From Ruminococcus sp. (GTDB lineage Bacteria; Bacillota; Clostridia; Oscillospirales; Ruminococcaceae), in assembly GCA_029062165.1 (NCBI GenBank), contig JAIDQQ010000027.1, positions 1 through 34,705 on the forward strand: a stretch of 34,705 bases of DNA. Direction: 5' to 3'. The notes under the pieces were generated by a model. That model did no database searches. It was not told where the DNA came from and saw nothing but the letters and a program-made list of their open reading frames with translations. Positions 18,696 through 26,340 of the stretch are shown here, piece after piece (within the stretch, counting starts at the first letter, position 1; each line of letters begins with the position of its first letter). The translations under genes were made by a program, and so were the position numbers.

Positions 18696-18722
18696 AAAGG
18701 AGCGGTTGAATATCGCTCCTTT
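18696..18722 (-). terminator. terminator-like hairpin after the flavin reductase gene
   Basis: AAAGGAGCG (18696-18704) and CGCTCCTTT (18714-18722) form a 9-bp stem with a 9-base loop, 9 bases beyond the end of the minus-strand gene. The T-run is short, so termination strength is uncertain. Confidence 0.55.
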
Positions 18723-18730
18723 ACTTCTGT

Positions 18731-19273
18731 TTATTTTACTGATTTTCCCATTTCATAGGCTTGTTTCATGTATGGAGTATTTTTTATTTCGCCCTTTTCG
18801 TAGACACCTGCTCCACAGATAAAGCCCATTTCCTTGGCACCCTCAACGCAGTCAGCATAACCTCTGAAACAAGCAAGTGTTATATCAGCAGAAGAAGTGT
18901 CCGTATCTGCCATAGTTACAATGTAGTAAAATTCCTTGTCACGGACTTCCAGCCATCTCGCAACAGTACGGTCAATCAGTGCTTTAAGCTGAGCATCGAC
19001 GGAATAGAAGTAAATGGGGCTTGCAAGGACGATAACATCTGAATCAATCATTTTCTGAAGGATTTCCGCCATATTGTCCTTAATGACGCATACACCCTCA
19101 CTTTGTCTGCAATAATAGCATGCTTTACAGTAACCTATTTTCTTTTCGGCAACACGGATTTTTTCAACCTCGTTTCCGCTTTCAACAGCACCTCTCATGA
19201 ACTCGTCACAAAGAATGTCGGAATTTCCGTTTTTTCGTGGACTTCCCGATAAAATCAGAACTTTCTTATTCAA
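18731..19273 (-). CDS. flavodoxin-fold NAD(P)H/FMN reductase with a four-cysteine motif
   Basis: The 180-residue protein has the flavin phosphate loop SGSPRKNGNSD (residues 10-19) and the ASPIYFYSV segment of the flavodoxin-like reductase family. It also has four close cysteines (Cys49, 52, 55, 62; Cx2Cx2Cx6C). That compact pattern matches the cluster motif of iron-sulfur flavoproteins (Isf type), which pass electrons from ferredoxin. The 4Fe-4S assignment is by motif only; simple flavin reductases with a CxxC also exist. The gene is divergent from a LysR regulator whose binding region lies between them. Ribosome site GGAGAA is 7 bases from the ATG. Confidence 0.88.
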   Translation of the reverse strand: MNKKVLILSGSPRKNGNSDILCDEFMRGAVESGNEVEKIRVAEKKIGYCKACYYCRQSEGVCVIKDNMAEILQKMIDSDVIVLASPIYFYSVDAQLKALIDRTVARWLEVRDKEFYYIVTMADTDTSSADITLACFRGYADCVEGAKEMGFICGAGVYEKGEIKNTPYMKQAYEMGKSVK

Positions 19274-19308
19274 AATAAATTCTCCTTCCGGTTTAAGATT
19301 GTATTTAT

Positions 19309-19406
19309 ATTATATCATACTATTCTTAAAAAGAGAAGTTCATATTTGTTAATCACTGTAAACCTTATGGTTAATACTTGAAAACAGTACAGGATTATGT
19401 TATAAT
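19309..19406. promoter_or_regulatory. divergent promoters and LysR-type binding site
   Basis: For lysR (plus): TTGAAA (19378-19383), 17 bases, TATAAT (19401-19406), extended by TG at 19398. For the flavin reductase (minus): extended -10 TGATATAAT with TATAAT at 19314-19309 and no good -35. Between them lies the inverted repeat AACC-TTAT-GGTT (19361-19372) followed by AATACT (19373-19378). The same repeat and tail occur again at 20329-20346. Its place directly before the lysR -35 fits autorepression, with activation of the divergent gene that lacks a -35. Confidence 0.7.
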
Positions 19407-19438
19407 TATACTGTAATATTCGGAAAGGCGGTACTATT

Positions 19439-20335
19439 ATGTATAATCCACAACTCGAAACCTTTATAAAAGTAGCAGACTGCGGAAGTTTTAACAAAGC
19501 GTCGGAAGAATTATATATTTCTCCACCGGCTGTCATAAAGCAGATAAATCTTCTTGAATCCTCACTTAATCTGCGATTGTTTGTCCGTACACACAGAGGT
19601 CTTGTTATGACGGAGGCAGGAAAATCCCTCTATCATGATGCAAAATATATTATCGGGTACTGTAATGATTCGGTCAATCGTGCAAGAAACGCTATGCAGA
19701 AAGATGAGACTGTAATAAGAATCGGTACATCTCCCATGACACCCGGACAGTTTTTAATGGATATGTGGGCAAGTATTCATGAAATCTGTCCTGATATTAA
19801 ATTTCAGCTTATTCCGTTTGATAATACGCCTAATAATTCTGTAGAAATTTTAAAGAATCTCGGAAAAAATATTGATATTGTCGCCGGTCTTTTTGACGAT
19901 AATTTTCTTAAAGTAAGGAAATGTGACGGTCTTTTACTTTCATATGAACCGATAAGATGTGCAGTTTCCATTTACAATGAACTTGCAAAGAAATCTGAAC
20001 TTGATGTTTCTGATTTATACGGCAGAAATCTAATGATTATACATAGGGGCTGGAATAAGTGTCTCGATATAATGCGTAACGATTTAATTCAGAACCATTC
20101 ACAGATAAATATTGTTGATTTTGATATGTTCACATTGAACGCTTTCAATCAGTGCGAAAACAGCGATAACATGATGATTTGTATTGATAACTGGGCAAAT
20201 GTACACCCGTTGTTGAAAGTTCTGCCAGTTGACTGGGATTATACAATACAGTTCGGATTGCTGTATTCTCCGAAGCCGTCAGAAACTGTATTGAGATTTC
20301 TGAATGCTGTCAAGAAAATAAAAGATATAACCTGA
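19439..20335 (+). CDS. LysR-family transcriptional regulator
   Basis: A 298-residue LysR protein: N-terminal winged helix (LETFIKVADCGSFNKASEEL, then a recognition helix with SPPAVIKQINLLE, then LFVRTHRGLVMTEAG), a linker helix, and a C-terminal effector-binding domain from about residue 90. The ribosome site GGAAAGGCGG lies before the ATG. The shared inverted repeat on both sides of the gene suggests that it controls both the divergent flavin reductase and the downstream double flavodoxin. Its effector cannot be read from sequence; such arrangements often answer to oxidants or electrophiles. Confidence 0.93.
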   Translation: MYNPQLETFIKVADCGSFNKASEELYISPPAVIKQINLLESSLNLRLFVRTHRGLVMTEAGKSLYHDAKYIIGYCNDSVNRARNAMQKDETVIRIGTSPMTPGQFLMDMWASIHEICPDIKFQLIPFDNTPNNSVEILKNLGKNIDIVAGLFDDNFLKVRKCDGLLLSYEPIRCAVSIYNELAKKSELDVSDLYGRNLMIIHRGWNKCLDIMRNDLIQNHSQINIVDFDMFTLNAFNQCENSDNMMICIDNWANVHPLLKVLPVDWDYTIQFGLLYSPKPSETVLRFLNAVKKIKDIT

Positions 20336-20392
20336 AGGTTAATACTGAATAACTAATCGGAACTTCTCAAAAAGTCACTTTTATGTTATACT
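20327..20392 (+). promoter_or_regulatory. second LysR-type site and extended -10 promoter
   Basis: ATAACC-TGAA-GGTTAATACT (20327-20346) overlaps the lysR stop codon and repeats the site found before lysR. An extended -10 promoter TGTTATACT (TATACT at 20387-20392) follows, with only a weak -35 (TTCTCA, 20364-20369). The site sits 17 bases upstream of that -35, a usual place for LysR activation. Downstream in the leader, AAAGGAGA at 20400-20407 has no suitable start codon behind it. Confidence 0.65.
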
Positions 20393-20463
20393 GAAAATGT
20401 AAAGGAGATACAATTCATTCTGCACGTGAATTATATTTAACGGGACAAATCATTGAAATACTG

Positions 20464-20504
20464 TAGGTATGGGCTTGTCTCATACCTATGGTAAAAAAAG
20501 GAGG
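20464..20504 (+). promoter_or_regulatory. leader hairpin and ribosome site of the double flavodoxin gene
   Basis: TAGGTATGGG (20464-20473) pairs with CTCATACCTA (20479-20488; one G-T pair) around a 5-base loop, 11 bases before GGAGG (20500-20504). There is no T-run, so it is not a terminator. The ATG at 20517 lies 12 bases after GGAGG, longer than usual. The hairpin may protect the transcript or tune translation. Confidence 0.5.
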
Positions 20505-20516
20505 TATGTTTTTATA

Positions 20517-21836
20517 ATGAAAATAAAAAGATTATTGGCAGGTATCGTAACAACAGTTATGTGTATGACATCTGTCGGTTTCAGTTCTGTCCATGCAGAT
20601 ACAAGTTATACATCGGAAGATTTAAAAAATTTACAGGATTTTATTCTTGGTAAGGAAACAAATAATTTAAAAGATAAAGGCTATGATTTAAACGGTGACG
20701 GAATATGGGATGTATTTGACCTGTGCATGATGCGACAGAATTGTATTAATACGGAAAATCAGGGAAAAACGTTAGTTGTATATTATTCCCTTGTTCTGCC
20801 GGACGGTACAGACGCTTCAGCGAGTGCAAGCCGTGTTATTGTAGACGGTAAGCCCTACGGTACAACGGAGTACATGGCGAAAGTCATTCAGGAAGAAACC
20901 GGTGCGGATTTGTTTGAGATTCAGACAGTACAGGAATATCCTACAGAATACCATGATGTCACAAATCAGGCGTCCGAGGAAAAAGAATCGGGATTCCGTC
21001 CGGAACTCGCAACACATATTGATAATATTGACCAGTATGACACTATTTTTGTAGGTTATCCGAACTGGTGGGGCGATATGCCTATGGCGTTATACTCATT
21101 CTTTGAAGAGTATGATTTATCCGGAAAAACTGTTATTCCGTTCAATTCTCACGGTGGTAGTGGTTTCTCACAGACTGTACAATCAATAGAAAAACTCGAA
21201 CCAAACGCAGAAGTCAGCACTGACGGACTTTCAATTTCAAGAGGAACAGTTTCAACATCAAGAAATACAATAGCTGAATGGATAGCAAACTTAGGTTACA
21301 AGAAAACGGAGGAAGATTCGCCGAAAAATCTTGTTGCATACTACTCCGCAAGTGGTACTACAGAAAAAATCGCAACTTATATCGCAGAAGCAATGAACGC
21401 CGATTTGTTTGAAATAACGCCGGTAAACGAATACACAAACTCTGATTTAAACTGGACAGATTCAGAAAGTCGTGTTGTACGTGAACATAATGACCTCGCA
21501 AATGTACACGTTGAACTGGTACAGAATACGCCGGACAATTTTGATAAATATGATAACATATTTATCGGCTATCCGATATGGTGGTATGACCTCCCGATGC
21601 CGGTTTACAACTTTTTAGAAAAATATAATCTTTCAGGAAAAACTGTAATTCCGTTTACCATACATGGTGGAAGCGGATTCTTTGATACTATTGATTCAAT
21701 TACCAGATTACAGCCTGACGCAGATATTGTAACAGACGATTACATGATATCAAGAAATTCTGTTTCAGATGCGAAAAGTGAAGTAATCAGCTGGCTTGAA
21801 AAAAGCGTCAAAAATATACAAAAAGCTGTTTGTTGA
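20517..21836 (+). CDS. exported tandem flavodoxin-like protein with a dockerin half-module
   Basis: I use the ATG at 20517 (MKIKRLLAGIVTT), which begins a signal peptide ending near ...SSVHA; the upstream extension crosses the leader hairpin. The 439-residue protein then has a dockerin-like stretch (about 33-78): first half without calcium residues, second half DLNGDGIWDVFDLCMMRQ with a full calcium loop. Two flavodoxin-like domains follow (about 84-288 and 295-435), each with a flavin-loop segment (VVYYSLVLP; VAYYSASGTTEK), the hallmark FVGYPNWWGDMPM or FIGYPIWWYDLPM, and HGGSGF. The second domain has a better phosphate-binding loop than the first. Flavodoxins are normally cytoplasmic electron carriers; export with a dockerin is seen in some Ruminococcus proteins. 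It may act at the cell surface or on a cellulosome-like scaffold. Confidence 0.88.
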   Translation: MKIKRLLAGIVTTVMCMTSVGFSSVHADTSYTSEDLKNLQDFILGKETNNLKDKGYDLNGDGIWDVFDLCMMRQNCINTENQGKTLVVYYSLVLPDGTDASASASRVIVDGKPYGTTEYMAKVIQEETGADLFEIQTVQEYPTEYHDVTNQASEEKESGFRPELATHIDNIDQYDTIFVGYPNWWGDMPMALYSFFEEYDLSGKTVIPFNSHGGSGFSQTVQSIEKLEPNAEVSTDGLSISRGTVSTSRNTIAEWIANLGYKKTEEDSPKNLVAYYSASGTTEKIATYIAEAMNADLFEITPVNEYTNSDLNWTDSESRVVREHNDLANVHVELVQNTPDNFDKYDNIFIGYPIWWYDLPMPVYNFLEKYNLSGKTVIPFTIHGGSGFFDTIDSITRLQPDADIVTDDYMISRNSVSDAKSEVISWLEKSVKNIQKAVC

Positions 21837-21858
21837 TACAGACAGCTTTTTTATTTTG
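21821..21858 (+). terminator. terminator overlapping the flavodoxin gene end
   Basis: A 13-bp stem (21821-21833 with 21838-21850, one G-T pair) with the tetraloop TGAT runs through the stop codon and ends in a T-rich tail. It also faces the converging HxlR gene. Confidence 0.88.
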
Positions 21859-21865
21859 TAATGTA

Positions 21866-22207
21866 TTATTTCATTAAATTCTCATCACTCCACTGTTTCA
21901 TAGCCGAAAGTATCGGCATAAATTTTTTACCCGTTTCGGTCAGTGAGTATTCAACTTTCGGCGGTACTTGCGGATAAATACGACGTATAATAAAGCCATT
22001 CGCTTCAAGTTCACGCAACTGTTTTGTAAGAGTTGATTGTGTAATCCCGCCAAGACGGCGTTGTAATTCGTTGAAACGCTGTACTTCATAGACCGCTATA
22101 TACCATATAATAAGAATTTTCCATTTTCCGCTTATAACAGACTGCAACCTGCTCATAGATTCGCATCTTGCAAGCTGTTTTTTTTCTGTATGCTTGTTCT
22201 CAGACAT
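21866..22207 (-). CDS. HxlR-family redox/electrophile-responsive regulator (first)
   Basis: I start at ATG 22207 (MSENKHTEKK) behind GGAGGTG; the longer frame to 22261 would run through the promoter. The 113-residue protein has the HxlR winged helix: SVISGKWKILIIWYI, FNELQRRLGGITQSTLTKQLREL, and the wing PQVPPKVEYSLTETGK. A single N-terminal cysteine (Cys15) sits where YodB/HypR-type members have their redox-sensing Cys. It is divergent from the radical SAM gene with shared repeats in the promoter, and it probably represses both. Confidence 0.9.
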   Translation of the reverse strand: MSENKHTEKKQLARCESMSRLQSVISGKWKILIIWYIAVYEVQRFNELQRRLGGITQSTLTKQLRELEANGFIIRRIYPQVPPKVEYSLTETGKKFMPILSAMKQWSDENLMK

Positions 22208-22232
22208 ATTTTCACCTCCGTTTCTGTATGAT

Positions 22233-22320
22233 ATTATACCATAAATTCCGTATAGTGTCAATAGGATACTAAGTATTAAAAATAATCGTACTTGAAAAAC
22301 TGTACTAAGTATGATATACT
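22233..22320. promoter_or_regulatory. divergent promoters with repeated TACTAAGTAT
   Basis: Minus: TTGACA (22261-22256), 17 bases, TATAAT (22238-22233) for the HxlR gene. Plus: TTGAAA (22292-22297), 17 bases, TATACT (22315-22320) with extended TG for the radical SAM gene. TACTAAGTAT is repeated exactly at 22267-22276, next to the minus -35, and at 22303-22312, inside the plus spacer. This placement suits a repressor. Confidence 0.75.
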
Positions 22321-22348
22321 GATTTCATAAAAAAAAGGAGGTTATTAT

Positions 22349-23224
22349 ATGCACTTCACAGGAACAATATGGAGACCACCATATGAAGCATGGTCGGCAC
22401 TCTTACAGGTAACGTCAGGCTGTACGCATAATAAGTGTAAGTTCTGTACGCTTTACGACGTACCGTTTCAGATGTCACCGGTTGAAGAAATCGAGGCGGA
22501 TTTACAGGAAATATACACACATATGCCTGATGTCACGAGACTGTTTCTTACCGGAGCGAATCCTTTTGTACTAAGTACGGAAAAACTTAAAGCAATCGCA
22601 AACCTATCCAGACAATATTTACAGAAACTCGGAAGTATTGGTTGTTTCGCACGTATTACGGATATTTCGTCAAAAACAACTGATGACCTTAAAGCATTAC
22701 GGACACTCGGCTATGACCGCATTACAATCGGCGTTGAAACAGGTGACAATAATGCTCTGAAATTCATGAATAAAGGCTATAATCCGGACGATATTTTAGA
22801 ACAATGTCAGAAACTGGATATAGCCGATATACGATATAATTTCTTCTATCTGACCGGTATTTACGGAACAGGAAAAAGTATTGACGGAGTACGTGAAACA
22901 GCGAAAATTTTCAATCAGCTGAAGCCGGAAATAGTCGGGGCATCCATGCTGACAGTTTATCCGGAATCAGAATTATATCAGGAAATATTACATGGTAACT
23001 GGCACGAGGAAAGCGAAACCGAAAAATTATATGAAATGCGTACTTTGATAGAACTACTTGAAATTCCTACACATTTTGCCGCTCTGGGAGCATCTAATTT
23101 TTTTCAGTTACAAGGTAATCTTCCACGTGAAAAAGCAGATTTAATTCATGCGATAGATACATTCTTAGAAAAATATGACGAATCTGATTTAAGAAAATAT
23201 CGTGTAAATCTTAAACATCTGTAA
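22349..23224 (+). CDS. radical SAM protein with a Cx4Cx2C cluster motif
   Basis: The 291-residue protein has the N-terminal cluster motif SGCTHNKCKFCTLYD (Cys25, Cys30, Cys33). The spacing is Cx4Cx2C rather than the usual Cx3Cx2C; related short radical SAM proteins of Bacillota show the same SGC.HNKC.FC pattern, so it is likely a subfamily trait. ITIGVETGDNNALKFMNKG (about 126-144) matches the later strands of the radical SAM barrel. The substrate is unknown. AAAAGGAGG is 10 bases before the ATG. It ends 5 bases before the end of the convergent second HxlR gene. Confidence 0.85.
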   Translation: MHFTGTIWRPPYEAWSALLQVTSGCTHNKCKFCTLYDVPFQMSPVEEIEADLQEIYTHMPDVTRLFLTGANPFVLSTEKLKAIANLSRQYLQKLGSIGCFARITDISSKTTDDLKALRTLGYDRITIGVETGDNNALKFMNKGYNPDDILEQCQKLDIADIRYNFFYLTGIYGTGKSIDGVRETAKIFNQLKPEIVGASMLTVYPESELYQEILHGNWHEESETEKLYEMRTLIELLEIPTHFAALGASNFFQLQGNLPREKADLIHAIDTFLEKYDESDLRKYRVNLKHL

Positions 23225-23228
23225 AAAA

Positions 23229-23594
23229 TCACTTTTCCGTGTTGCTTCCGGAACAACAGACAGAACTTATATTTGTACTTGACAGATATTCTTCACCCCA
23301 GCTACACATAGCTTGCAGTACAGGAATAATTGTTTTGCCGAAATCTGAAAGACTGTATTCTACTTTCGGCGGAACAACAGGGTAAACAGTTCTTATAATC
23401 AGACCGACACATTCAAGTTCCCGAAGTTGTTGTATAAGCATTTTTTCTGTTGCTTTCGGAATCAGACGTTTCAATTCGCTGAATCTTTTTCTGTTGTCAG
23501 TCAGATGCCATAATATGACAGCTTTATATTTTCCGCCAATCAAATCAATAGTAGCGTCAACCGGACAGTTATATTTATTTGAATTATTTTTCAT
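23229..23594 (-). CDS. HxlR-family regulator (second)
   Basis: A 121-residue HxlR protein with the classic opening NCPVDATIDLIGGKYKAVIL (Cys10), the helix-turn-helix FSELKRLIPKATEKMLIQQLREL, and the wing YPVVPPKVEYSLSDFGK. The C-terminal tail carries two adjacent cysteines (SVCCSGS). Conserved Cys10 corresponds to the sensing cysteine of YodB-like members. It is divergent from the nitroreductase, its probable target; members of this family often control quinone or nitro-compound reductases. Ribosome site AGGAGGA precedes the start. Confidence 0.92.
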   Translation of the reverse strand: MKNNSNKYNCPVDATIDLIGGKYKAVILWHLTDNRKRFSELKRLIPKATEKMLIQQLRELECVGLIIRTVYPVVPPKVEYSLSDFGKTIIPVLQAMCSWGEEYLSSTNISSVCCSGSNTEK

Positions 23595-23607
23595 TAATGT
23601 TCCTCCT

Positions 23608-23677
23608 GTACTTACTTTTCAGACAGTACCTTACAAAAAAGTCGGTACTTGACAAATTAAAATCGTGATGCTATAAT
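23608..23677. promoter_or_regulatory. nitroreductase promoter with phased GTAC motifs
   Basis: TTGACA (23649-23654), 17 bases, TATAAT (23672-23677) with extended TG serves the nitroreductase. GTAC occurs at 23608, 23626 and 23645, spaced 18 and 19 bases, the last running into the -35 (GGTACTTGACA). GTACTT(A/G) motifs also occur in the first HxlR intergenic region. They are likely HxlR sites. Confidence 0.7.
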
Positions 23678-23729
23678 TATAACATAATCGATTAAGAATT
23701 TCAAGCTGTACAGCAGAAAGAGGTTTTTT

Positions 23730-24236
23730 ATGGAGTTTTCAGAACTCATTACACACCGTCACTCTGTCAGAAAATACTTGTCTGACAAAGTAGAACCCGA
23801 AAAAAGAAACGCTATTCTCGAAGCCGGAAGAATCGCTCCTACTGCTGCCAATCTGCAACCGGTCAAGGTGCTTGTCGTCGAAGAAGAAACAAATCTCGCA
23901 AAGCTGAGCAGGTCTGCAAATATCTATGGAGCTCCGCTTGCATTTATCGTCTGTGCCGACCACAATGCCGTATGGACAAGACCTTTCGACAACAAAAAAA
24001 CAACAGATATTGATGCTTCAATAGTCACTGACCACATGATGATTCAGGCGGAAGAACTCGGTCTCGGAAGTGTCTGGATATGCTATTTCAAACCGGATAT
24101 TCTTAAGACAGATTTCAGTATTCCCGATAATCTCGAGGTAATCAACATTCTTGCCGTCGGATATTCCGGTGAAACAAAATCTCCGGATAAAATCAGAAAA
24201 GACATGAAACAGTTCGCTTTTTTTGAACAGTTGTAA
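23730..24236 (+). CDS. small nitroreductase-family FMN protein
   Basis: The 168-residue protein has the nitroreductase FMN motifs: THRHSVRKY at residues 8-16, a helix ending APTAANLQPVKVLVV (about 36-50), and LGLGSVWICYF near residue 110. The family uses FMN and NAD(P)H to reduce nitro compounds, quinones or flavins; short members of about 170 residues are common in anaerobes. The ribosome site GAAAGAGG lies before the ATG. Together with the divergent HxlR gene it forms a likely electrophile-response unit. Confidence 0.93.
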   Translation: MEFSELITHRHSVRKYLSDKVEPEKRNAILEAGRIAPTAANLQPVKVLVVEEETNLAKLSRSANIYGAPLAFIVCADHNAVWTRPFDNKKTTDIDASIVTDHMMIQAEELGLGSVWICYFKPDILKTDFSIPDNLEVINILAVGYSGETKSPDKIRKDMKQFAFFEQL

Positions 24237-24245
24237 TCTATGAAA

Positions 24246-24280
24246 AAACGGTCAGTTGAAACATCGGCTGACCGTTTAAT
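24246..24280 (+). terminator. terminator-like hairpin after the nitroreductase
   Basis: AAACGGTCAG (24246-24255) pairs with CTGACCGTTT (24268-24277); the stem can extend inward with two G-T pairs. The T-run is short. From here to 24587 I see no gene. Confidence 0.6.
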
Positions 24281-24587
24281 TGATACATATAAAAAAATAG
24301 CAATTCTAAGCCGTTCTGCCATAAACAAAATCCTTATTTTTCGTATTATGATGAATTTCGTCAAGTACCGAAAATGAGTGAAATTCAGGAAGAAATTCCT
24401 GCAACATCTGCAAACAGAAACCATGAATTGTGCCATAAGAAATATTTCATTCGTACTATCATTAAATTCAATACTTTTAAAACACTTTTTAACTGAAAAT
24501 CAGAACTATTTTAGAACCGTCATTTTTATACGGTGGATATCCGTGCAAGGAGTTACGCCATAAATTTCTTTTAGCACAGGAAAGTAA

Positions 24588-24974
24588 TTAAGCAGGGATG
24601 TATTAGACAAATATCAGATTGATTTTATTTATGATGTTGATGCTTACTTAAAGACACTCGAAACGATAAAATCCTTGAATGCAAAAATATTTGTACCTGC
24701 TCATGCAGATGTAACAGAAGATATTTTACCATCGGCACAGTATAACATTGATAAAGTACACGAAATTGCAGAAAAAACTGTTACACTATGCAAAAAATCG
24801 ATATATTTTGAAATGATTTTACAGAAGCTGTCTGCAAAATATTCGCTGACTATGAATTTTGAACAATATGTTCTTGTTGGTATTACTGTCCGTTCCTATC
24901 TTTCATGGCTGAAAGATACAGAAAGAATAAATGCTGAATTTGAAAATAATGTACTGATTTGGAAAAAGATATAG
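24588..24974 (+). pseudogene. C-terminal relic of an MBL-fold metallo-hydrolase
   Basis: The open frame from 24588 to TAG 24974 reads like the end of metallo-beta-lactamase-fold hydrolases: FIYDVDAYLKTLETIKSL, then IFVPAHADVTEDI with a metal-binding histidine, and MNFEQYVLVGITVRSYLSWL near the end. The front half with the HxHxDH metal site is missing: the frame is closed by TAA at 24585-24587 and the upstream 300 bases show no matching sequence. There is no ribosome site. It is a decayed gene fragment of about 129 codons. Confidence 0.7.
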
Positions 24975-25018
24975 TAAAAAATATAAATATTTTAGTTAAG
25001 AAAAGAGTGATATTAAAA

Positions 25019-25144
25019 ATGTCTTATGATTTGGAAATACTCGTAGAATCAAGAAATAAAATTAAAAATCAGGTTATCGGGAACATCAGAATTGAAGTTA
25101 ATACTCAAACAGGTCGGGATAGATATTCAAGTACATTTACATAA
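25019..25144 (+). CDS. short unknown protein, possibly a truncated gene
   Basis: ATG 25019 opens a 41-codon frame (MSYDLEILVESRNKIKNQ...) behind a weak AAGAAAAGAGTG site. The start of the protein looks genuine and soluble, but the product is very short and the DNA on both sides is decayed. It may be the front of a larger accessory protein. I do not recognise the family. Confidence 0.4.
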   Translation: MSYDLEILVESRNKIKNQVIGNIRIEVNTQTGRDRYSSTFT

Positions 25145-25168
25145 AAGCATTTCCGAGAGATTATTTAT

Positions 25169-25765
25169 TCAGATATTATTATATGTACGGTTTGCAATTT
25201 CATAATAATTGCTGTAGTCGCTCCAATAATCCAGATACGGAGACTGTATAAAATCAAATCTGTAAATACTATCCAAATAATTTTTCGTATTGACAGCCAT
25301 ATCATTGAGGATAATATTTCCATTTTAGTTGACTATTATATAAATATTCGCCATATGCACCGTTTTTATCATTATAGATGCCCTTTGCTATTCATTATCA
25401 AAATCCAATGACGTCAAATCAAAATGGGTACTATCGGAATAGGATATTGATTCAATAACAGCGTTATCTACTAAATAAGTCATGTATTTACCTAACGAAT
25501 CGTATTGAGCAAAGTTACTGAAATCAGTTTCCTCAACGTCATTATACATTCTTGCCTATTTATGACACATATCGTCGCAGAACACTTGTATTATATCTTT
25601 GTCTTCGACGAAAAGATACTCCGAACTTACATTATTATAAGTATTTGTATCTTCTTTGTTAAGCCTTTTTAGATATGGAAATTTTTTTAAATTTATCAGG
25701 AGAAAACTAATATGCTAAAATTCGTCCAACAAATGCAATCCGTCCGAGTTATTTTCTATTGACAT
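25169..25765 (-). pseudogene. unknown minus-strand gene with several in-frame stops
   Basis: From ATG 25765 the minus strand reads MSIENNSDGLHLLDEF, TAG (25717-25715), then about 60 residues (KKFPYLKRLNKEDTN ... VFCDDMCHK), another TAG, then RMYNDVEETDFSNFAQYDS and on to a third TAG. After a frameshift a last coding piece ends ...YLDYWSDYSNYYEIANRT at TGA 25169. The pieces form one acidic soluble protein of about 195 residues, typical of immunity-type accessory proteins, but I cannot name the family. It fills most of the 25145-25845 gap. Confidence 0.6.
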
Positions 25766-25787
25766 AACATTTTTTTTGACGTATAAT
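25759..25787 (+). promoter_or_regulatory. promoter of the 145-residue unknown gene
   Basis: TTGACA (25759-25764) and TATAAT (25782-25787), 17 bases apart. It overlaps the start of the decayed minus-strand gene. Confidence 0.8.
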
Positions 25788-25845
25788 AAAATAAATTGAA
25801 ATTTACAATATTAGTTGTGATGTTCTGTTCAGAGGTGAAAGTATT

Positions 25846-26283
25846 ATGTGGCTGAAATCAAGTGATTATAAAAAACAAAAGTATACAGAATTGAGATTAT
25901 ATGCACCTGAAAATGAAAAAATTTTACTGGAATTTAATCCTCTTAAGATTTCGGAAGAAACTGACTGGAATCCAAAATGGGAAGAATGGCATTGTTATTC
26001 TGCACCTTTACGGATATATAAGCAAGATTATGAATTTTTAATTGATTATTTCAACAGAATATACCCTACCAAAGATGCATTTGATGGAACATATGAATCT
26101 GCTTTTGATGTCTGTTCTTATAATTGGATTGGTAAGGAAGATTGGTTTAAAATTATTTCTGAAATAGAACAGGAATTAGATAGTATTTCACCTGATAAAC
26201 AATCTTTCTTCATGAATTTTTTGAAGTGGTTAAAGAAAGCTCTCAACTATACGTCTATTATTGTTGTTGAGGGTAATTTGTAG
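25846..26283 (+). CDS. unknown small acidic protein
   Basis: The 145-residue soluble protein (MWLKSSDYKKQKYTELRLY...) starts behind AGAGGTGA and has its own promoter and a downstream hairpin, so it looks intact. It is rich in Trp, Tyr, Glu and Asp, with no signal peptide or membrane helix. I do not recognise the family. The neighbouring SUKH-3 protein and similar orphan genes suggest a contact-toxin immunity role, but that is inference from context. Confidence 0.7.
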   Translation: MWLKSSDYKKQKYTELRLYAPENEKILLEFNPLKISEETDWNPKWEEWHCYSAPLRIYKQDYEFLIDYFNRIYPTKDAFDGTYESAFDVCSYNWIGKEDWFKIISEIEQELDSISPDKQSFFMNFLKWLKKALNYTSIIVVEGNL

Positions 26284-26340
26284 CTGATTATTATGTTTTT
26301 AAATTATGATTCAGTAGAATAACTCGATAATTTAAATAAA

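Noticed and set aside
24378..24563. A 61-residue plus-strand protein in the gap after the nitroreductase
   Set aside because: No ribosome site, no protein-like pattern, and it lies in a decayed stretch.
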